Positions 17,069 through 28,060 are shown, numbered from the stretch's first letter. The stretch: 64,000 nucleotides of DNA from Meiothermus taiwanensis DSM 14542 (GCA_000482765.1 AXWR01000005.1:1-64000); one strand, 5' to 3'. The notes: a model not told the origin generated them from the letters alone. Numbers and translations are program-made.

Positions 17069-18343
17069 TTATGGATACACCCCCCGCAAGCGGGTGGCCT
17101 CGTTGATGCGCTCGAGGGCCAGGGCATAAGCGCCGGCCCGCAGGTCGCCCTGCAGGGGCTTGGCCCGCTCGAGCACTGCCTGCAAGCTTTGGTGGATAAA
17201 CTCACGCAGCTTTTGCTGCACCTCTGCCTCTTCGAAGAAAAGCATTGAGAGATCCTGTACCCACTCGAGGTACGAGAGCACCAGACCCCCGCCATTGGCC
17301 AGGATGTCGGGCACTACCTGAACACCTTGTAGCTTGAGCAGGTACTCGGCCTCGGGGGTGATGGCCCCGTTGGCCCCCTCGATCACCACCTCGGCGGCAA
17401 TTTGCCGGGCGTTGTGCTCGTGAATCACGCCCTCGACGGCCGCGGGAACCAGGTAGTTGACCTTGAGCGTGAGCAGCTCGTGGTTGGTGATGAATTTGGC
17501 CCCGGGGAAGCCCTCGAGGTGGCCGTGCAAAGCATAGTGCTGCTCGAGAGCCGCCACGTCCAGCCCCTCGGGGTTGTACACCCCGCCCCGGCTGGTGGAG
17601 ACCGCTACCACCTTCAGCCCTTCCTTAGCGGCGTAGCGCGCCACCGCGCTGCCCACCTGTCCAAAGCCCTGGATGGCTATGCTGGCACCCTCTACCGGCC
17701 AGCCCTTGACCCGGGCCAGGTCGGCCAGGGCATACACCAGCCCCTGCCCGCCGCCCTCATCCCGCACAGCCACCCCACCCAGCGGGGTGGGCTTGCCGGT
17801 CACGGCGCTGAGAGAAGTCTGGCCGCGGGTCATGGTGAAGGTGTCCTGAAACCAGGCCATCACGGTGGCGTTGGTGCCCACATCGGGGGCCAGCACGTCT
17901 TCGTCCGGCCCGATGAGTTCGATAAGCTCGGTCACATAACGGCGCGAGAGGCGCTCGAGCTCCCGCCTGGAGAGCTTGGTAGGCTCCACCGCCACGCCCC
18001 CGGCCGAGCCACCAAAGGGCAGGCCAAATACCGCCGATTTAAGGGTCATCCAGGCGGCCATGCCACAGGTCTGGCCCAGCCCCACCTCGGGGTGGTAGCG
18101 CACCCCTCCGAGGGCCGGCCCGCGGGCGATATTGTGAATGACCCGGTAGGCCGTAAAGTTGCGCACCCCTCCGTCGTCCATCACCACCGGCAGCGAGACC
18201 CCTACGATGCGCTTGGGGTGGGTTAGGTACTGGATGGTGGCAGGGTGAATCTTGGCCACCTGGATGGTGGTCTCGAGGCGGCGCAAAAAACTATCCCACA
18301 GGCTCGAGTCGCCAGGGGGGCGGTAGGCGTTTCTGAGTGACAT
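17069..18343 (-). CDS. gdhA: Glutamate dehydrogenase homologue, probable regulatory subunit
   Basis: A 424-residue paralogue of the gene downstream, with the same fold: GGVRYHPEVGLGQ, TLK (Lys102), and IAIQGFGQVGSAVARY for nucleotide binding. The catalytic GGGKGG motif reads GGSAGG (111-116), with Ala114 in place of the essential lysine. It is therefore unlikely to be active alone. In T. thermophilus GdhA is the regulatory partner that makes the complex respond to leucine, which fits this loss. GGAGG lies ahead of the ATG; the gdhA-gdhB pair forms one transcript. Confidence 0.92.
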   Translation of the reverse strand: MSLRNAYRPPGDSSLWDSFLRRLETTIQVAKIHPATIQYLTHPKRIVGVSLPVVMDDGGVRNFTAYRVIHNIARGPALGGVRYHPEVGLGQTCGMAAWMTLKSAVFGLPFGGSAGGVAVEPTKLSRRELERLSRRYVTELIELIGPDEDVLAPDVGTNATVMAWFQDTFTMTRGQTSLSAVTGKPTPLGGVAVRDEGGGQGLVYALADLARVKGWPVEGASIAIQGFGQVGSAVARYAAKEGLKVVAVSTSRGGVYNPEGLDVAALEQHYALHGHLEGFPGAKFITNHELLTLKVNYLVPAAVEGVIHEHNARQIAAEVVIEGANGAITPEAEYLLKLQGVQVVPDILANGGGLVLSYLEWVQDLSMLFFEEAEVQQKLREFIHQSLQAVLERAKPLQGDLRAGAYALALERINEATRLRGVYP

Positions 18344-18426
18344 GACGCAACCTCCGTTGTGTGGGGCCTGTGCTCTGGATGCTGGCCCCTAGCGCGGTTC
18401 TCCTGCTTTCAAGCGTCGCAAGTTTT

Positions 18427-18448
18427 TTGAAAACCGCTCTGTTTTCAA
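18427..18448. promoter_or_regulatory. Inverted repeat upstream of gdhA
   Basis: TTGAAAAC-N6-GTTTTCAA, perfect 8-bp arms, 79 bases upstream of the gdhA start. On the minus strand a TTGACA box lies further upstream, with a weak -10 near TCTTAG before this repeat. It could be an operator or leader hairpin controlling gdhAB. Function is not shown. Confidence 0.4.
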
Positions 18449-18541
18449 CGCCTAAGAGACTACCATATGCAGAATGTCAAGAGTATTACCTGTTTCGAGG
18501 AGTTCGTCGAGGGAGGCTGAATCTGGTATAAGGTGGGTGCT

Positions 18542-18901
18542 ATGAGCGAAGCCCGCACCCTAGAGCTGGTTTTTCCCGAACACGCCAACCCCGGTGGCAA
18601 CGCCTTTGGCGGTTTTGTGCTGGGTCTGATGGATAAGGTGGGTTCCTATGCGGCCATCCGCCACGCCCGCAAGCGTTGTGTGACGGTGCGGGTGGGCGAG
18701 GTGGTGTTTGAGGTGCCTATTAAGGTGGGCGATCTGCTGGAGGTGGTGGCCCGGGTGGTACGGGTGGGCCGCACCTCGCTTACGGTGGAGGTCGAGGTTT
18801 ACCGCGAGAACCTACGCGAGCCCAAGGTGCTGGCTACCAAAGGCAACCTTACCTATGTGGCGGTGGATGAGCACGGCAAGCCCACACCCGTAGAAGGGTA
18901 G
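18542..18901 (+). CDS. Acyl-CoA thioesterase (hotdog fold, YciA-like)
   Basis: About 119 residues of the hotdog acyl-CoA thioesterase family: HANPGGNAFGGFVLGLMDKVGSYAAIRHA contains the N/HxxGxxFGG pattern and the catalytic Asp in LMDK. It hydrolyses acyl-CoA to free acid and CoA, probably as a hexamer. The extended -10 box TGGTATAAG (TATAAG 18527-18532) lies 9 bases before the ATG, so the transcript is likely leaderless; a GTG three codons upstream is less likely. Confidence 0.85.
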   Translation: MSEARTLELVFPEHANPGGNAFGGFVLGLMDKVGSYAAIRHARKRCVTVRVGEVVFEVPIKVGDLLEVVARVVRVGRTSLTVEVEVYRENLREPKVLATKGNLTYVAVDEHGKPTPVEG

Positions 18902-18904
18902 AGC

Positions 18905-19864
18905 CTATTTAATCCGCACCAGCTCGCGCTTTGCCAGGCTTTCTAGCTCGTCGCGGTAGGGCGAGTGGGGAAGAACCCGTAGCGCCGCAATAGCCTGCTC
19001 TACCCGCGCAGCGATGGCATTGATGACCTCGAGGTCGGCCCCCGAAAGCACCGCCAGCTCCTGCAGGCGGGCGATATCCCCCGGCTCAGCAGCCCGGCGC
19101 TTGAAGATGGCCCCCACCTCTTCGGGGTAGGCTTCCAGAAGCCGCAGGGTGATGAGGGTTACCTTGCCCTCGCGCACATCCCCGCCGGCGGGCTTGCCCA
19201 GCACCTCGGCTGTGCCCATCAAGTCCAGGTAGTCATCGCGCATCTGAAAGGCCTGACCATAGAGCGAGCCAAAACGGGCCAGGGCCTCGCGCTCTGCCGG
19301 GGGCGCATCCCCCAGCACCGCGGCCCCCTCACAGGCCACCCGCATCACCGAGGCGGTCTTGCCGTCGATGATGCGTTCGTAGTTTTCCAGCGAGTAGTCG
19401 TGCAGGGCGGCCACCTGAAACTGCAGCACCTCGGCCTCGGAGAGCTGCCGGGCGGTCTCGGCAAACATGGCCACCAGCTCCATGCGCCCGGTCTGGGCTA
19501 AAAGCGCCATGAGCCTCGAGAGCAGGTAGTCGCCCGAGAGCACCGAGACTGCGTTGCCGTACTTGCGAAAGGCGGCCTCCTTGCCGCGCCGGGTCTCGGC
19601 GTCGTCTACGAGGTCGTCGTGCAGGAGCGAGGCCGAGTGCAAAAGCTCCACCGCCAGGGCCAGCTCCATGGCATGGGGCACACCCCCCAGGGCGTTGCTG
19701 GCTAGAAAAACCAGCCGGGGACGCACCCGCTTGCCCCCCGCGGTGACCAGGTCTTCCTCGATGAGCCGGACGAACTCCACCTCCGAACGCACCACCTCAC
19801 GCAGGCGCAGCTCAAAGTCTTCTAGCAAGGTGGGTAGGTCGGGGGTAAAGTCCTTGATGCTCAT
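18905..19864 (-). CDS. Polyprenyl diphosphate synthase
   Basis: A 319-residue trans-isoprenyl diphosphate synthase. The first Asp-rich motif DDLVDDAETRRGK and second motif DDYLDL are present, with GGKRVRPRL in the substrate site. The bulky or small residues before the first motif (LLHSASLLHDDLVDD) suggest a medium- to long-chain product such as the quinone side chain, rather than GGPP, but chain length cannot be read with certainty. It could also feed CrtB. It is convergent with the thioesterase gene (3-base gap) and 61 bases downstream of the lipoprotein gene. Confidence 0.88.
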   Translation of the reverse strand: MSIKDFTPDLPTLLEDFELRLREVVRSEVEFVRLIEEDLVTAGGKRVRPRLVFLASNALGGVPHAMELALAVELLHSASLLHDDLVDDAETRRGKEAAFRKYGNAVSVLSGDYLLSRLMALLAQTGRMELVAMFAETARQLSEAEVLQFQVAALHDYSLENYERIIDGKTASVMRVACEGAAVLGDAPPAEREALARFGSLYGQAFQMRDDYLDLMGTAEVLGKPAGGDVREGKVTLITLRLLEAYPEEVGAIFKRRAAEPGDIARLQELAVLSGADLEVINAIAARVEQAIAALRVLPHSPYRDELESLAKRELVRIK

Positions 19865-19925
19865 CTAAACGATTATAGCTTGGAAACAGAGCAGAAAAAA
19901 CCAGCCTACCCAAGTTTTAAGTTTT

Positions 19926-20324
19926 TTACGGATTAATGAGTACTGGAGCAGGTAGCGTGACATCGCGCACGGTGCCGTTCAGGCTCTGGGCTTGGTAGCC
20001 GGTAATCTCCAAGGTGCCTGGGTTGGCGGCAAAAGTAAGGGTTTGGGCCAGTTTAGGGCAGGCATCGGCGGTGGTTGGAGGCAGGCACTCGGCTACACCA
20101 AACCCGGATAGCTGGGAGGGCGTGCCGTTGATGTAGATGCGGGTAACATAGGCGGACGGACTGCCGGGTATGGGCTGCACCTCAAACGAGACCTGGTAAC
20201 CACCTGCAGCGGGCCCAAACGATACCGGGTGGAAGCGTAGGGTGGGAATCCCAAAGTCGGTTACAAAGTTGCTACAGCCGGCCAGTGCAAAAGCCGCTAT
20301 TACCAGCGCGATGAACCTTTTCAT
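19926..20324 (-). CDS. Putative lipoprotein
   Basis: About 132 residues: a signal peptide MKRFIALVIAAFALAGC with lipobox ALAGC, then a beta-rich domain of the fibronectin/Ig type (VSFEVQPIPGSPSAYVTRIYINGTPSQLSGF) with two cysteines. No family recognised. The start at 20324 overlaps the rex stop by ATGA and has GAGGAG upstream, so it is translationally coupled to rex and is the last gene of the operon. Probably exposed outside the cytoplasmic membrane. Confidence 0.75.
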   Translation of the reverse strand: MKRFIALVIAAFALAGCSNFVTDFGIPTLRFHPVSFGPAAGGYQVSFEVQPIPGSPSAYVTRIYINGTPSQLSGFGVAECLPPTTADACPKLAQTLTFAANPGTLEITGYQAQSLNGTVRDVTLPAPVLINP

Positions 20325-20962
20325 CCGATCATCTCCTCTCTCCATTTGGGGTTTAAGACGAAGAACGAGAGCCTGCTCAGTCCGGTGAGAAAATCTACGT
20401 TCTCCACCGCGACTTCCTTGGGCACCTCCAGAACTGCTGGAGCGAAGTTCAGGATGCCCTTGATACCTGACTCTACCAGACGATCGGCCACTGCCTGGGC
20501 CGAATCTGCAGGAACCGCCAGAAGGCCGAATTCGATGCGCCTTTCGGCTATGGCCCGCGGCAGGTTATCCATGCTTTCGACCTGCAAACCCCGGAAGGTG
20601 GTGGTAATTTTGGAGGGGTCGCGGTCGAACAGGCCCCTTAGCTCGAAGATCTCGCTGAAGCCGGGGTAGTCGGCGATGGCCTGGCCCAGGCGGCCCATGC
20701 CCACAATGCAGAGGCCCCAGCGGCGGTTCAGGCCCAGAATTTGCCGGAGCTCCCGGCGCAAAACCTGCACCGTGTAGCCCACCCCCCGCGTGCCGTAGCT
20801 GCCGAAGTACGAGAGGTCTTTGCGCACCTGAAAGGCGGTGACCTGGGCCTCCTCGGCCAGTTGTTCGGAGGAGGTGCGGTTGATCCCCCGGGCCTCGAGG
20901 TCTTCCAAAATCCGCAGATAAGTGACCAGGCGGGAGATGGCCGCACTGGGTACTTTAGCCAT
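20321..20962 (-). CDS. rex: Redox-sensing transcriptional repressor Rex
   Basis: A 213-residue repressor. Residues 5-75 are the winged helix (ISRLVTYLRILEDLEARG..SSEQLAEEAQVTAFQVRKDLSYFGSYGTRGVGYTV), a Rex signature; residues 80-200 are a Rossmann fold (CIVGMGRLGQAIADY) that binds NADH and NAD+. A high NADH/NAD+ ratio releases it from respiratory and fermentative promoters. Length and motifs are normal. It sits between the SPOR gene (22 bases upstream) and the lipoprotein gene. Confidence 0.95.
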   Translation of the reverse strand: MAKVPSAAISRLVTYLRILEDLEARGINRTSSEQLAEEAQVTAFQVRKDLSYFGSYGTRGVGYTVQVLRRELRQILGLNRRWGLCIVGMGRLGQAIADYPGFSEIFELRGLFDRDPSKITTTFRGLQVESMDNLPRAIAERRIEFGLLAVPADSAQAVADRLVESGIKGILNFAPAVLEVPKEVAVENVDFLTGLSRLSFFVLNPKWREEMIG

Positions 20963-20984
20963 AGAACACTCCTATTTGCTGCAT

Positions 20985-21839
20985 CTAGCGAACCTCCAGA
21001 ACCTCGAGGCCCCGGGCCCGCAAATCGGTAGCCGCCGCGGTGGTGTCCTCGAGGGGGCCGACCCGAACCTTGACCAGGCCGCCTTCCTCCACCAGCACCA
21101 CCGGGTAGCCGGCCTGCCGCACGGCCTCGATAACCGCCTGGGCGCTCTGGGCCTTGCGGAAAGCCCCTACCTGAAGGTAGCGGCCAGCCTCTGGAGTGGT
21201 TTCTGCGCGGGGTGTAGGGGTCGGAACCCGGCCCACCTGGGGCTGGTACTGCTCGAGGGTGCCAGCAACGGCGCGGGCCCGATCCTGGGTGCTGTAAGGG
21301 CCCACCCAGACCCGGGTGAGGTTGCCGGCGGCCTCGAGGCCCACCGGGTATCCCTGCTGGCGCAGGGTTGTGGTCAGGCGTTCGGCGTTTTCGCGGTCGC
21401 CAAAGGCGCCCACCACCACCCGCCAACCGCCCCCTGCATCGGCGCTTAGGCTCGGGCGCTCGCTGCTTGGAGCAACGGAACGGGTTGTTGGTTGTGGGCT
21501 TGTGGGGCTGCGATCCGTCACCTTGGGAGGGGCCGGAACGGGCTTGCTGCTCGAGGATGAGGTGGTGGGGGCTTGTGGAACAGGTAGGAGCGTTACCACA
21601 GGCTCGGGCTCGGTCTGGGGCTGGGGCTTCGATTGAGCTGGAGCTGGGGTTTGTGGCTCGGGCGGTGGGGTTGCAGGGGCCGTCTGGGGTTGGGGTGCAG
21701 CGGTTGGTGGGGGGGCCGGATTCCCCTGCGGGCCGCTAAACGGATTAACCCCGACCAAAAAGAACACCACACCTGCCATAATGGCTGCAACCAAGAGGAA
21801 GATCAGCGCATCCAACCAGTTTGCTCGAATCCAACCCAT
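20985..21839 (-). CDS. Membrane-anchored SPOR-domain protein
   Basis: A 284-residue protein: one N-terminal membrane helix (LIFLLVAAIMAGVVFFLVGV), a long Pro/Ala/Gln-rich periplasmic linker (about 35-140), and two tandem SPOR repeats (GWRVVVGAFGDRENAERLTTTLRQQGYPV and GRYLQVGAFRKAQSAQAVIEAVRQAGYPV). SPOR domains bind denuded peptidoglycan at division sites, so it is probably a cell-division or envelope protein. It is 9 bases downstream of the TPR gene. Confidence 0.88.
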   Translation of the reverse strand: MGWIRANWLDALIFLLVAAIMAGVVFFLVGVNPFSGPQGNPAPPPTAAPQPQTAPATPPPEPQTPAPAQSKPQPQTEPEPVVTLLPVPQAPTTSSSSSKPVPAPPKVTDRSPTSPQPTTRSVAPSSERPSLSADAGGGWRVVVGAFGDRENAERLTTTLRQQGYPVGLEAAGNLTRVWVGPYSTQDRARAVAGTLEQYQPQVGRVPTPTPRAETTPEAGRYLQVGAFRKAQSAQAVIEAVRQAGYPVVLVEEGGLVKVRVGPLEDTTAAATDLRARGLEVLEVR

Positions 21840-21848
21840 GCCATCAAT

Positions 21849-23288
21849 CTACCGCAATAAATCGCGGGCTGGGGCGTAACCCAGGTCGGCGGAGCGCTGC
21901 CAGGCCCGTCGGGCTTCGGCCACGCGGCCCAGCGAGCGCAGGGTGAGGCCCAGGTTGTACCAGGCCACCGCGTTGCGGCCATCCAGGGTTACCGCCTGGG
22001 AGAGCACCCGCTCGGCATCGGAGTACCTTCCCGCCGAGTAGAGCGCAGCCCCGAGGTTGGCCGCGGTGGCGGCGCTAGGGGCCAGGGCCTGGGCTTTTTC
22101 CAGCGATTCGGCGGCGGCGGCATAGTCCTTCAGGTTGAACTGCGCAACCCCCAGAAAGAACCAGGCCTCGGCGTTATCGGCTTTTTGCTGGGTTACCTGT
22201 GACAGCAACTCGGCTGCCTCGCTGTAGCGGCGCAGGGTGTATGCAGACTTGCCTTGCAGGAACAGGGCCTCGAGCCGGTCGGTACCCTGGCTGGCTTTGG
22301 CGGCCATTTCGGCGAAGCGGGCGGCTTCAGCGGCCTGGCCCAGGCGGTCGTGGGTGGTGGCCAAACCCAGCAGCACCCTGGGCTCGTCGGGGTTCTGGGC
22401 ATAGGCGTTCTGGAAGGACTCCAGCGCCCCCCGGGCGTTGCCATCGCGCAGGCGGGCCACACCCAGGTTGTAGTGCGCCGCCCACAGTTTGGGGTCGAGG
22501 CGGACGGCCTCCTGCAGGGTGGCCTGCTGCTCACGGCCCTGCTGCAGGGTGGATTTCTTGAGCAGCAATTGGGCCCGCACGGCGTTGTCTTTGGCGGCCT
22601 CCAGCCCTCGGTCGATCTCCCGCAGGGCCCGCAGGGGCAGGCCCTGGGCCATGTAGATATCGGCAATCTGCGAGACGGCCTGGGTGTTGGCCGGGTCTTT
22701 GGCTAGAATCTGGTACAGCACGGGTAGGGCCTCGAGGGGCTTGTTGGCTTTGACCAGGCTATCGGCCAGCAGCGAGGTCAGCTCGAGGTCGCCAGAGGCT
22801 TTTTCCAGCGCCTTGCGGGCAGCAGTTGCAGCGGCCTCATGCTGGCCCTGGGTGCGCAGGGCCTTAACCTGGCCTATATAGGCCGGTTTGAGCTCGTTGA
22901 GGCCAAGGCCAGCCTTCTCGCCCACCTCGATGGCCTTGCCAAAGGCCTCGGCGGCCTCGGCGGCCTGGCCCTGGCGGTCGCGCACCACCCCCAGGTTGAA
23001 CCAGCCCTCAAAGCGGTTGGGGTCGAGAACGGTGAGCTGGGTGAACTCGAAGGCTGCCCCCCGCAAATCACCCAGGCGGTATAGGGCCAGCCCCAGTCCG
23101 AAGTGCGCGCTGTAGTTGGTGAAGTCGCGAGCAATCACAGCTTCAAAACCCTGCACGGCCTCGTTCAGACGCCCGGCCTCGAGGGCGGCCTGGGCCTGCT
23201 GCAGGGTCTGCTCTATCGCAGGAGGCTGGCTTTGTTGCGCCCAGCTCAGCGAAACAAATAGAAGCGCCGCGCACAAAAGTTGTTTCAT
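21849..23288 (-). CDS. Secreted TPR-repeat protein
   Basis: A 479-residue protein with a cleavable signal peptide (MKQLLCAALLFVSLSWAQ) and tetratricopeptide repeats through the whole mature part (for example NYSAHFGLGLALYRLGDLRGAAFEF, AEAWFFLGVAQFNLKDYAAAAESLEKA, AVAWYNLGLTLRSLGRVAEARRAW). TPR proteins are scaffolds; with the SPOR gene next to it, an envelope role is likely. AAGGAG five bases before the ATG. It is the first gene of a four-gene TPR-SPOR-rex-lipoprotein operon. Confidence 0.88.
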   Translation of the reverse strand: MKQLLCAALLFVSLSWAQQSQPPAIEQTLQQAQAALEAGRLNEAVQGFEAVIARDFTNYSAHFGLGLALYRLGDLRGAAFEFTQLTVLDPNRFEGWFNLGVVRDRQGQAAEAAEAFGKAIEVGEKAGLGLNELKPAYIGQVKALRTQGQHEAAATAARKALEKASGDLELTSLLADSLVKANKPLEALPVLYQILAKDPANTQAVSQIADIYMAQGLPLRALREIDRGLEAAKDNAVRAQLLLKKSTLQQGREQQATLQEAVRLDPKLWAAHYNLGVARLRDGNARGALESFQNAYAQNPDEPRVLLGLATTHDRLGQAAEAARFAEMAAKASQGTDRLEALFLQGKSAYTLRRYSEAAELLSQVTQQKADNAEAWFFLGVAQFNLKDYAAAAESLEKAQALAPSAATAANLGAALYSAGRYSDAERVLSQAVTLDGRNAVAWYNLGLTLRSLGRVAEARRAWQRSADLGYAPARDLLR

Positions 23289-23384
23289 AGCGTCTCCTTC
23301 AAGTTAAAACTCATCTTGCGGCCCATTGTAGCACGTGAAGAAAGGGCACAAGCGGCAAATGAACCTCGCGTTCTTATAGCAGTC

Positions 23385-23413
23385 TTGACCAAATGGGCGT
23401 TCGCGGTTAATAT
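23385..23413 (+). promoter_or_regulatory. Promoter of initiator tRNA
   Basis: TTGACC (23385-23390), 17-base spacer, TAATAT (23408-23413), 28 bases before the tRNA 5' end. Confidence 0.75.
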
Positions 23414-23440
23414 GTAAAAGCTGTCACATGCGGCGACCGA

Positions 23441-23517
<77 letters not shown>

Positions 23518-23525
23518 GAATCAAA

Positions 23526-23548
23526 AGCCCCCGGCGCCGGGGGCTTTT

Positions 23549-23550
<2 letters not shown>
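23526..23550. terminator. Bidirectional rho-independent terminator
   Basis: AGCCCCCGG-CG-CCGGGGGCT stem followed by TTTTTT on the plus strand and preceded by AAAA (a T-run on the minus strand). It ends the tRNA transcript and also the IPP isomerase transcript, whose stop codon it touches. Confidence 0.88.
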
Positions 23551-25529
<1,979 letters not shown>

Positions 25530-25540
<11 letters not shown>

Positions 25541-26000
25541 CCTTTTGCTGGCCCTGGTGTTTGCGCTCCTGGCCTGGGCCATGGCCCTGTGGGTTTCGGC
25601 GGAGGTGAGCCTGAGCCCGGCCCAGAACCGCCTGCAGAGCCGCATCCACCTGAGCCTCACGCTGGCCACCCAGCTGCTCTACCTGCTGCTGGTGCAGACC
25701 GTGGGCTCCTGGCGCGATGCGCTGCTGGTGATCTCGGTCATGCTGGCTTTGGCCTGGTACGCCATGCTGGGCCTGACCAGAGCCCTGCGCCAGAACACAA
25801 CCGAGGCAAAGGGGTCGCTGATTGGGCGCCTCGAGCTCTCCGGACACCGGGCCTTTGCCTTTGCTGCCCTCATCCTGATGGGTGCCGGGGCGCTTTTTGC
25901 GCTTTTTGACCCCACCCTGGCGCTCACCATCGCCCTGCCCCTGGGTGTGGCCCTGTTCTGCACCCTCTGGGTGCCCCACTGGGTTCGCAAAAGAGCCTAG
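25530..26000 (+). CDS. Four-helix integral membrane protein of unknown function
   Basis: 156 residues with four hydrophobic helices (about 4-26, 42-62, 64-84 region and 108-150). No catalytic or ligand motif seen and no family recognised. The start lies inside the dehydrogenase 3' end, so the two are translationally coupled. It converges with the dsbB-like gene with a 3-base gap. Confidence 0.7.
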
Positions 26001-26003
26001 CCG

Positions 26004-26429
26004 CTACGAACGCCGGGTGGGTCGCAGCAAAAACAACGCCAGCGAGATGAGCAAGAAAGCAATACCGGCCTGCAGCGGAATGGGGAAACTGGGAATGTAC
26101 TCCACGTTGCAGGGGATGGGGCCTTTACAGACGTTGGGGGCCAGGCCGGGCACCCATAGCTCCAGAAGATGGTAGCTGCTCCAGAACAGGCCCAAAAGCG
26201 ACAGGGTGAGGGCATAGGGGCGGATGTGGGGGTCGTTGCGCCAGGTGGCGATGCCCAGGATGAATACCAGTGGGTACATGGCGATGCGCTGGTACCAGCA
26301 CAGGGTACAGGGGATGAAGTTGCGCACCTCCGAGTAATAGAGGCTGCCCAGGGTGGCGACCAGCGCCACCAGCCAGGCGAAGGCCAGCAAGAGGGCGTTT
26401 CTGTCGAGCGGGGTGGATTGGGTCTGCAT
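26004..26429 (-). CDS. Disulfide bond formation protein, DsbB/BdbC family
   Basis: A 141-residue, four-helix membrane protein with the two redox cysteine pairs: CTLC after helix one (FIPCTLCWYQRIAMYPL) and CKGPIPC in the second external loop. It reoxidises a periplasmic thiol oxidase using quinone. No DsbA partner is adjacent. The start is ATG 26429; it follows the unknown gene by 5 bases as the third gene of the ftsY operon. Confidence 0.92.
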   Translation of the reverse strand: MQTQSTPLDRNALLLAFAWLVALVATLGSLYYSEVRNFIPCTLCWYQRIAMYPLVFILGIATWRNDPHIRPYALTLSLLGLFWSSYHLLELWVPGLAPNVCKGPIPCNVEYIPSFPIPLQAGIAFLLISLALFLLRPTRRS

Positions 26430-26434
26430 CGGGT

Positions 26435-27082
26435 TTATTCTAAGGCGTAGCGTATGAAGCGGCTTAGGACGCGGCCAGGCAGCTCGGCCTCGGTTCCGGC
26501 CAGTCGCACGAAGGGCCTGGGGTGGATGCGTCCTATCAGGGCTGCGCCCACCCCGTTCCCCAGCCGTGGGGGAACCACCCCGGCCAGGAGACCGGTGTCC
26601 TGATGGGTGAAGATGGCGCCCGCAGCGTCGCCGTACAGATAAGCCACAAAGGCCTGGCCGCTGGGGGCCTGTAGCAGCTTGCCAACCTGCTGGGCCAAAG
26701 CAAAGCGCCACTGGGGGGCCTGGTAGGCCTCGGTGAGCAGGCGTGCGATGGTCCAGGCTTCCGACCAGGGCACCTGTTCTGTCCAGTAGGCGCGGGGGCT
26801 GGGTTCGGACTGGCAGAGCTCAAACGCAGCCGTAGCCCGGTAGCCCAGATCCAGCAGCCTCGAGACCTCGGAGCCCTCGAGCACAGTAAAGGCCGGGGGC
26901 GCTCCAACGGCCCGAAAGCGGGCCTCGAGCTCCTCTCGCGCGGCCTCGGCGTAGCCGAAGGCGGTGTTGGCCAGCAACAGAGGGAAGCTGGGCTGGAGCA
27001 GATAGGGGATGCCCGCAACCTCCCCGGAATGCTGTCTCGAGGCCAGCGGGCGGTACAGGGTGTAAAGCTCGCGGGGGGTCAT
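26435..27082 (-). CDS. Hypothetical protein, possibly GNAT-fold
   Basis: About 215 residues (MTPRELYTLYRPLASRQHSGEVAGIPYLLQ). The C-terminal part (AFVAYLYGDAAGAIFTHQDTGLLAGVVPPRLGNGVGAALIGRI) resembles the acetyl-CoA loop region of GNAT enzymes, but the match is weak and I would not name a substrate. The ATG overlaps the ftsY stop by ATGA, which sets the start; the frame is open far upstream only as a shadow of ftsY. Confidence 0.7.
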   Translation of the reverse strand: MTPRELYTLYRPLASRQHSGEVAGIPYLLQPSFPLLLANTAFGYAEAAREELEARFRAVGAPPAFTVLEGSEVSRLLDLGYRATAAFELCQSEPSPRAYWTEQVPWSEAWTIARLLTEAYQAPQWRFALAQQVGKLLQAPSGQAFVAYLYGDAAGAIFTHQDTGLLAGVVPPRLGNGVGAALIGRIHPRPFVRLAGTEAELPGRVLSRFIRYALE

Positions 27083-27996
27083 GCGCCCAACAAGGCCTCG
27101 ACAAACTCCCCGGCGTCGAAGGGTTGCAGATCCTCGGCTTTCTCGCCCACCCCGATAAACTTGATGGGCACGCCCAGCTCGCGCACGATGGGCACCAGCA
27201 CCCCCCCCTTGGCGGTGCCGTCGAGCTTGGTGACGATCACCCCGGTCAGGCCCACGGTCTGGTGGAATTTTTTGGCCTGCTCGAGGCCGTTCTGCCCCGT
27301 GACGGCATCCAGCACCAGCCAGACCTCGCCGGGCTCGCCGGGGTCGGCCTTGGCGATGGAGCGCTTGACCTTGGCCAGCTCCTCCATCAGGTTGTGCTTG
27401 GTGTGCAGCCGCCCGGCGGTGTCTACCAGCAGCAGATCGATTCCCCGGGCCTTGCGGGCCGAGGCCGCGTCGAAGGCCAGCGCGGCGGGGTCGGAGCCTT
27501 CGGGGCCCTGAATCACCGGGATGCCCAGCCGTTCCCCCCACAGCCCCAGCTGGGCCCCGCCAGCGGCACGGAAGGTATCGCCGGCGCAGAACATCACGCT
27601 TTTGCCCTTGCCCTGGTAGTACTGCCCCAGCTTGGCGATGGTGGTGGTCTTGCCCACCCCGTTCACCCCCACCATCAGAATCACCTTGCCGGCAGGCTCC
27701 ACGGTGGCCTTTTTGGCGTTGGGGTTGAAGCCCGCCTTGCGGATTTTGGCCCGGAAGCGGTCGGGCTCGAGCTGCACCGTGAGGGCCTGTTTTAGTGCCT
27801 CGCGCAGGTCTTTTTTGCCCGACTGGCGCACTTCTTCCAGAACTTCCTGGGTGGCCTCCACGCCCACATCGGCGGCAATCAGGGCGAACTCGAGCTCCTC
27901 CAGCACCGCCTCGGGTTTCTCGCTCCAGGGGATGGCTTTGACCAGGTTGTCGCGGGTTTTGCTCAGGCCTTCTTTGAGGCGCTCTAGCCAACTCAT
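27079..27996 (-). CDS. ftsY: Signal recognition particle receptor FtsY
   Basis: A 305-residue SRP GTPase with a short N domain, no acidic A domain, and a complete G domain: VGVNGVGKTTTIAKLG (P-loop), DTFRAAGGAQL, DTAGRLHTKHNLMEEL (G3), TKLDGTAKGG (G4), and GVGEKAEDLQPFDAGEFVEALLG at the C-terminus. It docks SRP-ribosome complexes at the membrane. The compact form is usual in thermophiles. It is the first gene of a three-gene operon with the unknown gene and dsbB. Confidence 0.97.
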   Translation of the reverse strand: MSWLERLKEGLSKTRDNLVKAIPWSEKPEAVLEELEFALIAADVGVEATQEVLEEVRQSGKKDLREALKQALTVQLEPDRFRAKIRKAGFNPNAKKATVEPAGKVILMVGVNGVGKTTTIAKLGQYYQGKGKSVMFCAGDTFRAAGGAQLGLWGERLGIPVIQGPEGSDPAALAFDAASARKARGIDLLLVDTAGRLHTKHNLMEELAKVKRSIAKADPGEPGEVWLVLDAVTGQNGLEQAKKFHQTVGLTGVIVTKLDGTAKGGVLVPIVRELGVPIKFIGVGEKAEDLQPFDAGEFVEALLGA

Positions 27997-28060
27997 GGTT
28001 TCAGTCTACCGCTTCGCTTGCTGGCCGCTAAACCGACTCTGCTATGATGTGCAGGTTGTT

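Noticed and set aside
26435-27991. A 518-codon frame suggesting a longer protein
   Set aside because: Everything upstream of 27082 is a shadow of ftsY in another frame; the real start overlaps the ftsY stop.
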